64,000 nt of DNA. Origin: Diphasiastrum complanatum. Its lineage: Eukaryota > Streptophyta > Lycopodiopsida > Lycopodiales > Lycopodiaceae. The notes below the pieces were generated by a model. It was not told where the DNA came from, did not search any database, and was given only the letters and a program-made list of their open reading frames with translations. The stretch lies in assembly GCA_029204225.1 (NCBI GenBank), contig CM055111.1:23310899-23374898 (forward strand), given 5' to 3'. Of the stretch, positions 48,747 through 59,307 are shown piece by piece (position 1 is the first letter of the stretch; every line of letters begins with the position of its first letter). The position numbers and the translations under genes were made by a program.

Positions 48747-50930
48747 TCACGACCCCATGATTAAGAATTTTCTTGATCCTATAAGAATTACCTTGATGGT
48801 CTCGTTGATGAAATGGCTTCCGCGATCACTGACTCGTTCCACCGGGCACCCGAAGCGCACAATGATAATTTCATTAAGGAACTTGGCAGTGGTCCTAGCA
48901 TCAGCTACTCTTACTGCCTTGGCTTCGACCCATTTGGTGAGGTAGTCGGTGGCTACGATTATGTATTGAGCCTGGGAACTCCTTGCTGTAGGGTGAATTG
49001 GACCAATATAATCCAATCTCCATTTTTCGAACGGTGCTTGGGCTAAAACTGGGTGCAGTAGATCATAGTTCAATCTCGTTGGTCTCCTTGCCCTTTGGCA
49101 CACATCGCACTTTTTCAAGTATTCCTCCGTGTCTTTATGAATCGTTGGCCACCAACATCCTGAATGCAGGACCTTGCAAACTATAATGTCAGATGCAAAA
49201 TGACCTCCACCCATGCCTTCATGGGAAAGCGAAATGATCTGGGTGGTCTCATGAGGAAGAATACACCGTCGAAGAATTCCGTCTGGACCTCTTCGGTACA
49301 ACTGGCCGACAATCAGCTGATAAGGTCTAGCTTTCAAGATCAATTTCTGCTGTTCCGTCCTTGGTAGTGATTTGTCTGGTTGGCCCCGCATTAGATATTC
49401 AACAATGTCGGTAGCCCATTCTGGTACCGTATCTACGTAAAATAAGACAGCATCTGCCAGCTCATCGTCGGGTTGGGTTGCAATCTCCTTTCCCTTAATT
49501 TGTGACACATGATCTGCCATGTAGTGTTGTTTTCCCTTGTGAACTCCTATCCGAAAATCAAATTCCAACAACAACAAGAGCCATCTAGTGATTCTCCTAG
49601 TGCTGCAAGTTTTATTAACAAGATATAGCAAGGGTTGATGGTCCGTATAAAAAGTAAAATGTGTGGCCATCAAATAGTGTCGAAACTTCTTAACCGCATA
49701 GATCATTGCCAGTGCTTCTTGCTCTATGGTTGAATAATTCATTTCGGTATCACTGAGCTGTTGGCTTGCAAGTCGGATTGGAAAATCCTTTTTGTGTTCA
49801 CCTGGCTGGATTAAGATTGCTCCAACTGCATACTTTGATGTGTCCGTATGCACGTGGAACTCAATGGACCAATTGGGTGGTCGTAGGATTGGTGCTGAGA
49901 CCAATGCATCCTTAATCTTCTGGAAAGCCTTTAGAGCTTTCTCATTCCAATGTGGATCGGTTGTGATCTTGTAAATTGATCTGGCTAACTCTACAAAATC
50001 AAGAATGAAGATCCTATAATAGTTAGCATGACCCATGAAAATGTAGACCTCGCGGATCGTCCCCGGTGGTGGTAGATTAACAATGATCCTGATCTTTGAT
50101 AGATCTGTGGCGATCCCATGTCTTGACACTATATGGCCGAGTATCAAGCCATGTGTCACCCAAAATTGACATTTTTCTGGATTCAGAGAGATCTGGTATT
50201 CACAGCATTTTTGTAGCACCTTCTCCAAATTGGATAAGTGTTCTGAATCTGGTCCATGCACGCACAGATTGTCCAAGAAAATTTCTAGAAGTTTTTGCAA
50301 ATAATATTTGAATGCCGCCTGCATGACTTGCTGGAAAGTGCTTGGGGCATTGCAAAGTCCGAATGGCATTACTTTATAGGCATAAGTTCCCCATTCCATG
50401 GCGAATGCTGCCTTGTGCTGGTCCTCGGGGACTATTTCCACCTGGTTGTAGCCGTTGAAGCCATCCAGAAAATTGTAGGCTTTGTCACCAGCTACTCTAT
50501 CGAGGACACTTTCCGTAAATGGTAAAGAAAAATGGTCCTTCTTGGTGACTGCATTAAGGGCCTTCAGATTCACACAGATACGCATTTTGCCATTCTTCTT
50601 GGGTACTATAACTATCGACGATACCCATTCTGTGTGCTCAATTTTGTAAATGAAATATGCATCCATAAGTTTTTGCAATTCTTGCTTGATCAGTTCTGTA
50701 TAATTCGGGTTGCAGCGGTAGTAACGGCTTACCTTGGGGACTGCTCCATCCACCAAAGGTATGGTGTGCTGGACTACTGTTGGCGGAATGCCCTTTAGAT
50801 CACTATAGCTCCAGGCAAAACAGTCTTTATATTCCACCAACAAGGACCGTAGTCTCTTGAATTGCGTGGGTGTTAACTGCTCTCCCACATGCACTATCCT
50901 TTCTTCTTCTCTTGGTTTCGCAAGATTCAT
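48747..50930 (-). CDS. Gyp-2 pol: RT, RNase H, integrase (727 codons)
   Basis: One open frame. RT: VPKKNGKMRICVN (~109-121), FLDGFNGYNQVE (154-165), MPFGLCNAPSTFQ (188-200). The catalytic YLDD is FLDN (218-221), so one Asp is lost. RNase H: HTDTSKYAVGA (361-371), Glu in STIEQEALAM, Asp in FYTDHQPLLY. Integrase: HHCC finger His570, His577, Cys608, Cys611; core Asp640 (RLDYIGP) and Asp702 (SDRGSHF). The catalytic Glu and C-terminus are missing, as the frame ends at residue 727. Close to Gyp-1 in the shared parts. The protein would be inactive in both RT and integration. Confidence 0.92.
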   Translation of the reverse strand: MNLAKPREEERIVHVGEQLTPTQFKRLRSLLVEYKDCFAWSYSDLKGIPPTVVQHTIPLVDGAVPKVSRYYRCNPNYTELIKQELQKLMDAYFIYKIEHTEWVSSIVIVPKKNGKMRICVNLKALNAVTKKDHFSLPFTESVLDRVAGDKAYNFLDGFNGYNQVEIVPEDQHKAAFAMEWGTYAYKVMPFGLCNAPSTFQQVMQAAFKYYLQKLLEIFLDNLCVHGPDSEHLSNLEKVLQKCCEYQISLNPEKCQFWVTHGLILGHIVSRHGIATDLSKIRIIVNLPPPGTIREVYIFMGHANYYRIFILDFVELARSIYKITTDPHWNEKALKAFQKIKDALVSAPILRPPNWSIEFHVHTDTSKYAVGAILIQPGEHKKDFPIRLASQQLSDTEMNYSTIEQEALAMIYAVKKFRHYLMATHFTFYTDHQPLLYLVNKTCSTRRITRWLLLLLEFDFRIGVHKGKQHYMADHVSQIKGKEIATQPDDELADAVLFYVDTVPEWATDIVEYLMRGQPDKSLPRTEQQKLILKARPYQLIVGQLYRRGPDGILRRCILPHETTQIISLSHEGMGGGHFASDIIVCKVLHSGCWWPTIHKDTEEYLKKCDVCQRARRPTRLNYDLLHPVLAQAPFEKWRLDYIGPIHPTARSSQAQYIIVATDYLTKWVEAKAVRVADARTTAKFLNEIIIVRFGCPVERVSDRGSHFINETIKVILIGSRKFLIMGS

Positions 50931-51110
50931 CGGCTGTGTTCAAGCAGGTCCCTCAAAGACTTGTTCCGTTGGTGCCTGACTTTGACCAGGTTCTTGTTGG
51001 GCTTGCGACATCATGATTACCACGTCGTCCAATGTATAATTCTTGAAAGTATAAGGCATCTCATGAACTGGAGCTCGTCGAGATTCCTCTTTCAACATAT
51101 TGATCTTGGC

Positions 51111-51843
51111 TCAACTGGTCATTTTTTTATTTTTTGTCACCTGTGTAAAAGATGACGCTGTATCTGAGTCCAACTTGATTGACTTTAAGGAATCCAACAC
51201 CTTCTTATTGCTCTTTTTTGTCATTTTAATGGGTTCATCCTTGTTGTCTTTCTTTGGGACTGCTGTGACATTTGCCTCATGGTTGCAAATATCAACGTCT
51301 ATTGTAGTTATTGCCTCTTTGGGTAGGTCACTCCATCGGATCACCTGGTTGTAGCGTTGCTTCAACTGATTCTTCTTATTTGCAAGTGCCTTGGGTGGTT
51401 CGATCCTTGAGACTTTCGCCATAGCAGACCTTTGTGGTGGTTGAGCTGGTACCTTCTTGGTTCCGTAACAATCTGGGTCCATGTGGTAGGACTTGTTCAT
51501 CAGTCAGCTCAATCTCCTTATTATAAGTTAGAGCATGTTGCCAAGGGACTAGATCATCGTCCACTAGGTTCTCAATTGGCTCCGCTGACAACCATGCTAC
51601 GTTTATCATATTCACTCCAAATGTAATTGGTGTGTCCATAGTGTAACATTTGAGTGAAGATGTACTCGGTTCTGGATCTGATTCATATTGACATATCTGG
51701 CAGTCAATTGGTGCTAATGCATCCATCCATCTCATGACATCCGTCTCTGAATGATAGTGACCTCCCTTGGCTGGCCTTGGGCGGTCAATCGTATGATCTG
51801 TCGTGGATGATCCGTCATCAACTTTGGGTGCAATAGGTTTCAC
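51111..51843 (-). pseudogene. Gyp-2 protease-RT spacer
   Basis: Two overlapping frames (51843-51376 and 51500-51111) rich in Lys, Ser and Pro: HYHSETDVMRWMDALAPIDC, VNMINVAWLSAEPIE. It corresponds to 1300-2022 in Gyp-1. No enzymatic motif. A frameshift near 51480 joins them. Confidence 0.65.
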
Positions 51844-51909
51844 CGCCCATGTGGTTGGATCTACCTTTACAACTTGTTCTCTATTCTCGAAGGTGAGTTT
51901 CCCTGTACC

Positions 51910-52488
51910 CTAGTTGTGTACTACTTGCGCAGCCCTCAACCATGGTCTTCCCAGTAAAATACGGTATGCAGATGGAGATTCAGATATATCCATGACCACA
52001 AAAGTAATCACATACTGCATGCCTGCTATGTTTACGGGAATATCAACAACTACACCTTTTGGTTTCACACAGGATTGATCTGCTAGCTTGATGGCGAATC
52101 TGGCTGGCTTTAATCCTTGTAATCCCCATTTTTCGTACAAAGTAGTGGAGATCAGATTGACACCTGATCCTCCATCTACCACTATCGCCTCGTCCTTGTA
52201 TCTCTTGTGTTTGATTGGAAAAGTGATGTTGTGTTCCTCACTTTCCCATACTGCTCCGATGTGGAGGACGTTACTTGTTTCATCATAGCCCGCACAATAA
52301 ATGGGCTCAGGCAATACTGGCTCCTCATCCGCCTTGGCCCATTCAGCTAAAAGGCTTTTCGCTTGTGGTGCAATCCACAGTAATTCTCCGAGGGGTAAAC
52401 TAATGTGGCTTGACAGCAAGAGTGTGAGCCTTTCAGTGCGTGGTTCCTCAGGCTCCACCATGTGAAAAGGTGGTTCATGTTGGTGCAA
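51910..52488 (-). CDS. Gyp-2 aspartic protease
   Basis: 192 codons. Active site AIVVDGGSGVNLISTTLYE (Asp-Gly-Gly instead of Asp-Ser-Gly, a form often seen in plant gypsy elements), then QYVITFVVMDISESPSAYRI and LLGRPWLRAAQ, the C-terminal retropepsin hallmark. Upstream ~90 residues are linker from gag. The frame is intact; a stop separates it from the spacer. Confidence 0.85.
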   Translation of the reverse strand: MHQHEPPFHMVEPEEPRTERLTLLLSSHISLPLGELLWIAPQAKSLLAEWAKADEEPVLPEPIYCAGYDETSNVLHIGAVWESEEHNITFPIKHKRYKDEAIVVDGGSGVNLISTTLYEKWGLQGLKPARFAIKLADQSCVKPKGVVVDIPVNIAGMQYVITFVVMDISESPSAYRILLGRPWLRAAQVVHN

Positions 52489-52629
52489 CCGATCATTCTG
52501 ATCAGTGCACAGTGGTGAGTCCGGTTGCGGATCCTATTCGACGCCGACTGGAGGTTCTATGAGATTGTTTCGTTCTTGCTCTTTTTCCTCCTCTTGTGTT
52601 TTTTGTACCTAGTGTCTTATTTTCTAGTA

Positions 52630-53720
52630 CTATCTTCTCTCTTCCCTCACATTTGGATATGGCGCTGAAGTTGAGGGTTGGTGGTCAGTGACTGATGGTG
52701 GTGGTGAAGGAGCCACTTCCTTTTTCTTCTGTGCTCGCGTAACAGCTAACACAGGAGCGTAGTCGTGTTGTCCTTTTGATGGCATCCCTGTTGGAACTGC
52801 TGATTGTTGTATGCCAATGAGGTTAAGAGGTGCACTGGTTCCGGGTTTAAATGGACAATTCTTGAAACAATGTCCATAGTCGTCAGATCCCTCATCCTCT
52901 TCCCTGATGGCATCTTTCATAGCTTCTTGCAAAGTAGCGTACTGCTCCCGTCTTTCAGCTCTCTTCTAATGCTTCCTAGTAATCCAGCTACGAACCACAT
53001 GATCGGGAGTCAGGGCTGCACTGCACTCGGATCGTAGATGTTTGACCCGTTCAATATAATCACAGAGCCTTTCTCATTTTCCAATCTTGACTTTGCTTAG
53101 GAGGAGAAACGGGTCTTCCAGGAACTTTCTTGGTTTAAAGCGCGTAATGAGAGCCTCTTTAACTGCCTCCCAGGTGGATTTCTCTTCCTCTGATAGGTTG
53201 AAAAACCAGTCCTGAGCCACTACAAGTAAGGACATAGGGAATAGCATCAGCTTCTCCACATGTGTCCGTTTGTCGTAGATTTCATAAGCTTGCTCATAGA
53301 TCTGGAGGAATCGGATGGGATCTGAGGATCCGTCGTATTTTGGTATCTCCATCCATGGTGCTCTCCGAACTGCATGCAAGGGTGCGACAGGTACAGGTTG
53401 GCCCATTGGACCCATTGGTGCTGGTTCCGGTTCTGTCTCTTGTTGCACAGCTGCTAATCTGGGAAGGTGTGGTGCCTGATTTGCTATCCTTCGTGCTATT
53501 GATCGCCCCGATCTCAGATTCATCCGATGGTAGGTTCCAAAGTGATTGGATCTTGCTTATACAAAAGGATGCAGTCTGGATCTTCAAGGATCTGATCGAT
53601 CTGATCAGCCGAAATGAATTTTAGGCCTTTTGCGGTGGTTTTTCCTTGATAGCTTTTTTTTCCTTGCACTGATTGACCTGAGATTTTGACAATAGCTGGA
53701 TCTGATGCAGATCTTTCCAC
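52630..53720 (-). pseudogene. Gyp-2 gag
   Basis: Segments 53720-53520, 53523-53074 and 52932-52630. The middle one has the Retrotrans_gag core: EIPKYDGSSDPIRFLQIYEQ, KLMLFPMSLLVVAQDWFFNL, WEAVKEALITRFKPRKFLED. The last has a degenerate knuckle YGHCFKNCPFKPG and a Pro/Ser-rich tail. The pieces are in different frames and stops separate them. Confidence 0.82.
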
Positions 53721-54820
53721 TAATCTAGTCTTCGAGGGTTATCTTGTGTGAGGGTTGGTTGTGCGAGGGTTCTTTAGCTGTTTTTGCAGGTAAAACACTT
53801 GATATCTTTCAGATCTCTAGGAAGTAACTCTCGCAAGCTTCGCAGTAGTTGGATCTGGGTTAGATCTCACTATAAAAATCTCTGCGAGAGTTAACTCTCG
53901 CAAGAAGTGAAAAATTTCACTGTCTACGAGGGTCCAAAATTAGTTTTTGTGTGTTTTGATCTTCACCAGATCTTCATACTAACTCTCGCAGGCTTCGTCA
54001 CTGATGTAATTCGACATTTTGAATCAATTGAGATGGTCTGCGAGAGTTTTTACTGGAAGGATTTGCTGGATCTTCACTTTTTAGTGATTTTTTTGCACTT
54101 AAATCCAATTTTCTACTCACTGGAATCAAACTAACTCTCACAAGCTCTTCTATCTCCTGGTCTCACTGAGATGGAACTTCAGAATCCTCTGCGAGAGTTC
54201 TTGATCACTGGAACTAAAAATTTCACTGTCTACAAGGGTTCACTAGTACTTTCCCATCTTTCTTTCACTGGGAACTCTCGCACAAGCACTTAATCATGAA
54301 ACTAACTCTCGCAGGCTTCTCTGTGTCTTGGTCTCACTGAGATGGAACTCCAGAGGGCTCTGCGAGAGTTCTTAGGAAGATTTGAATTTTTTTGGATTTT
54401 TTCAAGGGTTTTTTGAATTGTTTATGATTTTTCTCTGATTTTTACAATCTGCTTGGAACTAACTCTTGCAGGCTTCTATGCAGGTCTGGGATAGTACCCT
54501 GGAGCTGTTGCTAGTCATGCAAGGGTTAATTTCTACTGATTCTGGAGATATAAAAATCTAATGAGTTTTTTGGCTCTTTTTCCCTCCAAAATACAGATTG
54601 GTGTGTTTTTTGAGTCCTTTGGATGATTGGTTTGGATTTCAAGCCCTTAGAGGTTGTTCAGGCCCTCCTCTACCCTCTCACACCTCCTTCGCTACCTGTG
54701 AACAGTCCAAACACAAAAAAATACAGAAAACCAACTCTAAACTCCCAAAAATCTACCTAAACTACTCTAAAAAGCAAGAAAATAGCTCAAATGCAACTAA
54801 ACTAGTTAGTGGAAACCTAT
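53721..54820 (-). repeat. Gyp-2 leader with TGCGAGAGTT/AACTCTCGCA half-site array
   Basis: At least eleven half-sites or close variants: 53761, 53826, 53883-53902 (two fused as a perfect 20-bp palindrome), 53981, 54039, 54133, 54190, 54272, 54304, 54361, 54461. Part is a ~171-bp tandem duplication (54131-54205 resembles 54302-54376). No coding sequence. Confidence 0.85.
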
Positions 54821-54837
54821 CCCCGACAATGGCGCCA
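54821..54837 (-). promoter_or_regulatory. Gyp-2 primer-binding site (tRNA-Asp type)
   Basis: The plus strand reads CCCCGACAATGGCGCCA. The complement begins TGGCGCCATTG, as in many plant gypsy elements primed by tRNA-Asp. One base from the LTR. Confidence 0.85.
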
Positions 54838-54838
54838 C

Positions 54839-55663
54839 TATGGGGCCGATGATCTTTTGTAGTATAGCCCTTCTGCCTGTCAACAAAGGTTAGATCACTG
54901 GATAGGTGTCTAACTATGCATAGATGCTACTTTTAGTTAAATTCCTACTTTATCCCTTAACTCTACTCACCATTATGCTACTCCTCTTTAACTCTACTCC
55001 TCTACGCTAACATTCATCATAGTTTGGGTGAAGGGAAGGGATAGAAAAGAAGAGGTTGAGAAGAGAAGAGAGGAAGAGAGAGAGATAGAGAGTGAGGGTG
55101 GAGGTTAGCTCAAATGCTCCTTATGCTTGCTAATGGAAAAGCATTCACTATAGCAAACAATAAACATGGAAATAGAAAGCAAATGGAAAACACAATCAAG
55201 AGCATTAGCAAGTAGTGAATAGCAAATGAGGATGCTTCTCTTCCAAAAATGGTAGAGTTTCCTCCTTCTCATTAAGCATGGAAATAGTGTACAAATGGTG
55301 TCTTTTTATAAAATGGGGAAGGCCCTTGCCCCTCAATCTTATTGGCTAATATTCACAATGATCCTAACCATTCATCTTGGACCCAACTTGATCCAAGGGT
55401 TCACAAAAAATACATTAGAAATCACAAGTTTCATGTGAGTCCCAATTTGGACCCAACTCTAAAAAGTGATCTCTAAGTTTAAAAATGACATTGGGCCTCT
55501 AGTTTTATTTTAATTACAAGGCCCAAGTCAAGTTTATTTTATTTACAACTTCATTTGCATGCTCATTGGGCCATGAGTTTATACACGTAAGATGCCATGC
55601 CCTTGCAACACATTTTATTGGAGGATTTTATTTATTTACACTTTGTTGGGAATATCCCCAACA
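54839..55663 (-). repeat. Gyp-2 5' LTR (825 bp)
   Basis: TATGGGGCC...CCCCAACA on the plus strand (the left LTR begins TGTGGGGCC). It contains a GA-rich block near 55040-55100. Confidence 0.88.
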
Positions 55664-55668
55664 TGATG
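55664..55668 (+). repeat. Target duplication TGATG, right copy of Gyp-2
   Basis: Same five bases as 44928-44932. Confidence 0.9.
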
Positions 55669-56253
55669 GCATGATCATTATTCTTGTTTTGTATGTAGAT
55701 GACATTATCTTGAGTGGTAATGATCTAGATGGAATTAGAGATGTAAAAATTGCTTTAGCAAAAGAGTTTAAGATGGTAGATCTCGGCCTATTAAGCTTCA
55801 TTCTTGGAATAGAGGCTATTAGAGGATGTGACTTTAGCTTCATTTGTCAATTTAAATATGCTACATCCATCCTAGATAGATTTGGAAGGAAGAATTGTAA
55901 AGGCATTGAGACACCAATGGAGCAACATGTAAAAGCATCTATTGGTTGTGATGAAGCATCCTTTGAGAACATCAAATTATATAGAAGGCTTATTGGCTCC
56001 TTGATCTATTTAACTATAACTAGACCTTATCTTAGTTATAGTGTTGGAAAAAGCAAACACATCAAAAATTGCTCATCATTTTGTGAGGGAGAAAGTGCAA
56101 GCCAATGAGATCAAGTTCCAACATGTGCCATCATCAAGTTGCTTGGCTGATTTGTTTACTAAAGCTTTACCTAAAGATTCATTTGTCAAGCTTAGATCTT
56201 CAATTGGAGTGATTGATAAAATCATTGTGGATTCCAAGGCTAGATTTGAGGAG
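55669..56253 (+). pseudogene. Cop-N RT end, RNase H end and polypurine tract
   Basis: Continues the RT: GMIIILVLYVDDIILSGNDL, EFKMVDLGLLSFILGIEAI, LYRRLIGSLIYLTITRPYLS. Then a deletion joins it to the RNase H end IAHHFVREKVQANEIKFQHV, SCLADLFTKALPKDSFVKL in another frame. GATTTGAGGAG (to 56253) is the polypurine tract. Confidence 0.9.
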
Positions 56254-56943
56254 TGTGAGAAATTGCCTACATTGGCAAATCTAGCCATATAGAATATTGT
56301 ACATTTTGTCAATAATTTTTGTTAGTCACTTGAATGGCCAAAGTGCCACTTGTTAATCCACACCTAACATAGGTTACCACGAGTCAAGAGGAGTGGTTGT
56401 GTCCATTTGGTAGTGATTCCTACTTTGTAGGATCTAGACCATGATTTATGATGAGATTTGTATCTACCATGCACCTACCAAGCATGACTTTTGGATCTAG
56501 ACTAGGGTTTCACATTAGGGCAAGAAAGTTGAGTCAACTTCCTTATTAAATGCTGGATTTTCACCTAACTTGGCAAAGGAAGTGTCTTTTACTATGTACT
56601 CTCATTCTCCATAGTGATGAGATAGAAACTTTTTGGAGCCTCAAGGAGAAACTTGAGTTTTCTCTCATTGTATGGTGATTGCTTTTGATTCCAAGGAAAC
56701 TCAGCTTTGGCACACTCTAAAAATTGTCTACAGGCCATACAACAGCCTCATTTTCACACGTGTGAAGTCGAATTATAGTTATTGATCAATGCTCTGATTG
56801 TCTCTACTTGCTTTCTATCAAGCTACTAAACTAGATCTTGTTTTCTGATGACTAGTATCTGATAGGTTGTTTAACAAGCACACAATCAACCTTGTGGATC
56901 ATTCAAAGATACATTTATGGTCCTTAGTACTATAATTTTAACA
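56254..56943 (+). repeat. Cop-N 3' LTR (690 bp)
   Basis: TGTGAGAAATTG...ATTTTAACA. It differs from the 5' LTR by scattered substitutions and small indels. The palindrome TTCACACGTGTGAA is at 56753-56766. Confidence 0.92.
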
Positions 56944-56948
56944 CAAGG
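56944..56948 (+). repeat. Target duplication CAAGG, right copy of Cop-N
   Basis: Same five bases as 42565-42569. Confidence 0.92.
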
Positions 56949-57300
56949 TTGGCCGCAGCGACAAAAGGTAGGAGAATTCGGATCGATGAATGCTTGTCTA
57001 CTGGACTACAAGTCTTATTGTAGTCGATATTAGAAATCTGAGAAAATTCTCATGCCACTAGTAGGGCCTTTTTTTGTTCAATACCCTTGTTAGCATTGTA
57101 TTTGATGTTAAAGACCCATTTGCAATCGATAATATTGTTGCCAATAGGTGGTCCGACTAATGAACATGTTTGGTTCTTGATCAGAGAGGAATACTCTCTG
57201 TCCATCACTTCTCTTTAGAGATCGGAGTGTGGTCGACTAAGTGCCTCTTCGATAGTAGTCAATTTCTAAATTAAAAGACAAGTAGACTCATCAATATACC
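56949..57300 (-). pseudogene. Cop-M2 reverse transcriptase, N-terminal part
   Basis: Minus strand: REYSSLIKNQTCSLV, then IIDCKWVFNIKYNANKGIEQ and SNIDYNKTCSPVDKHSSIRI. The next residues lie at 42569 beyond the Cop-N insertion. Stops near 57060 and elsewhere. Confidence 0.82.
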
Positions 57301-57720
57301 TTGTGGGTTCCGGAAACTCTTTGGTAAAGATGCATGAGCCAGCATGCACTTGGCTGACTCGACCATGATACGATTCTTTCTCTCGTCTAAGCCATTTGAC
57401 TGAGGCGAATAGGGAGTGATAAACTATTATTCAATGCCTTGGGTACTTCATGAATTTATTAGAGATATATTCTCCAACATTGTCGGACCTCAGGGCTTTA
57501 ATCTTCTTACCAGTTTTTTTCTCTACACACTCCTTGAATACTTTAAAGATGTTGATTCTTTTTTATGAAGTACACAATTTTTCTTCTCGAAAATTCATCA
57601 ATAAAAGTGATGAAGTAATTTGCATCCTTTAATGAAATATTCTATATTGGGCCACATATGTCTACATGTACAACATCTAACGACCCTCTAGCAACATGTT
57701 GATCGCTTATAAATGGTTTT
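57301..57720 (-). pseudogene. Cop-M2 integrase fragment
   Basis: Reads KIKALRSDNVGEYISNKFMK (second catalytic Asp) and ITPYSPQSNGLDERKNRIMV (catalytic Glu), then ESAKCMLAHASLPKSF. Frames are shifted several times. Confidence 0.82.
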
Positions 57721-59130
57721 CTAGTCTATGTCTAGACATGTGCAATACAGAAATATGATTCAAATGACCAAGTCTATAATGCCAAAGTAAACTTTATTGA
57801 TTTGAGCACAAGTACTGAGAGCCTGACTAGAGGTAGAAAAGCAATGACTTAATCTGGACAAGTATGTATGCCTCTTTCTGAGTGCTAAGGTCTTGCCTGT
57901 CCTATTGACTACTTTACATTGATCTTATTCAAATTCTACTTTTTGTCCTAAATCTATAATGTTGCTTACAAAGAGCATATTTGTAAAAAGATTTGGTACA
58001 TGTAGGACACTTGAAAGTAGCTTGGATTGATCATTTGCAAAGCTTAATCTTACTGTATCTTCACTTTGATAGCTTGTGTGCTATTGCCGCCCATGTGAAC
58101 ATACTTCTTGGTACTGTAAAATGTATAGGACTCAAAACAGCCGATGTGGCTGGTCATATGTTATGTGGCTCCAAAGTTTAGAAACCAGGAGTTGTTGCTT
58201 GATGCTTCTTGATGGTTATTCATGAATGCATCATGATCCGTCTTTTGATTGGGCTAAGGTGCTTTTGCAGCTGTATTTGCCATTTGATTTGATTGCCCTT
58301 TGTTACTGTTCTTGGCTTGTAGGATGCGGCAATCTTGAATCGCGTGGTTGATTCGTTTGCAATATTTGTAGAACATCTTCTTCTTTGTTGGTGGATTCGA
58401 CTGATCTTGATACTATGTCGGCTTCTGATTCTTCTTTGGTTGCTTAGAGCCTTTCTTCTTATGCTTAGTTGAGCTTATGTTGGTGTATAAGGCGTGAGAG
58501 TCGACAATTGAGGAACGACAGGCTTTGTTTCCTCTGGAGTCTTCCTATAACAACATCATAATGAATTTCGATAGAGAAAACTCTGGGTGTGTGGTGATCA
58601 TCATCACCCAATTATCATATGATATTGGCAAGCTTGAAAGTAGTGTCATCACTGCGCCTTGATTGTCTATGACAAATCCGACAACGACCATTTGTTACAG
58701 CAAGTTCTTGAACTGGTTGATGTAATTCTGTAGTGAATCATCGTTTGTCATCTTGAGGGAGAAGAATCTCCTTCTGAGGTGTATCTTGGAAGCTACATCC
58801 CTTACATTGTACAATGTGCTCAAGATGTCCCAGACTTTCTTGGAGGTCTAAGCTTCAGACACATAGCCAATTTGTGTGTGTAATATATTGAGGATGATCA
58901 ACGTGAAAGCCTTGCCATCCTCCAGCTTCCATCGGGAGATTGCAATGTCGTCTATTTCGGGTCTTGTATCTACGCCTGTGACAATATCATACAACTCCTT
59001 AGCCATTAACATAGTTTTCATCTTAAATTTCTACAAATGGTAATTGGATCCATCGAGCTTGTCCACGATGGGACTGGCTTTCTCTTGGGAATCTATGTAG
59101 ATGTTGGTCTAAGTGATAGTGATAACTATC
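57721..59130 (-). pseudogene. Cop-M2 gag and protease
   Basis: Gag begins near 59110 (SQEKASPIVDKLDGSNYHL), then ELYDIVTGVDTRPEIDDIA, KVWDILSTLYNVRDVASKIH, MTNDDSLQNYINQFKNLL. A zinc-knuckle-like CKRINHAIQDC lies near 58330-58370. The protease region at about 58150-58250 reads FLNFGATxHMTSHI, with Asn-Phe in place of the usual Asp-Ser. Many stops. Confidence 0.78.
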
Positions 59131-59295
59131 AGTGACTTAAGAATGAAAATCTAATGCTATTTACAGGAGAAGAAAACAATCATTCTATCGATTAATAGAA
59201 TCATGTTCTAGGAAGCTTATCAAGCTATAAAAAATAGCTCCATATATAAAATCGCTTCTAATACACTGTAGGTATCAGATGAAGGAATCAAAATA

Positions 59296-59307
59296 GCTTT
59301 GATACCA
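59296..59307 (-). promoter_or_regulatory. Cop-M2 primer-binding site
   Basis: The plus strand reads GCTTTGATACCA, one mismatch to the tRNA-Met complement, touching the LTR. Confidence 0.8.

Larger units (their letters stand above)
44933..55663 (-). mobile_element. Ty3/gypsy element Gyp-2 (10.7 kb) with an extra 3' ORF
   Basis: Minus strand from right to left: 5' LTR (55663-54839), tRNA-Asp-type primer site, leader with half-site array, gag, protease, spacer, pol (RT, RNase H, integrase), a non-coding stretch, a ~2.3-kb extra ORF, and a 3' LTR cut to ~300 bp. TSD is TGATG. Damage (RT FLDN motif, truncated integrase, broken gag and ORF3, partial LTR) shows it is inactive. Confidence 0.9.
42570..56943 (+). 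mobile_element. Copia element Cop-N (internally deleted) with gypsy insert
   Basis: LTRs at 42570-43247 and 56254-56943, 5-bp target duplication CAAGG, tRNA-Met primer site and polypurine tract. The coding part is only gag and pieces of RT and RNase H: protease, integrase and half of RT are deleted. Without the 10.7-kb Gyp-2 insert it would be about 3.6 kb. It is a non-autonomous element. Confidence 0.92.

Noticed and set aside
45247..55663. Gyp-2 as a potentially active element.
   Set aside because: FLDN in RT, missing integrase Glu, broken gag and ORF3, and a 3' LTR cut to 300 bp all argue against activity.
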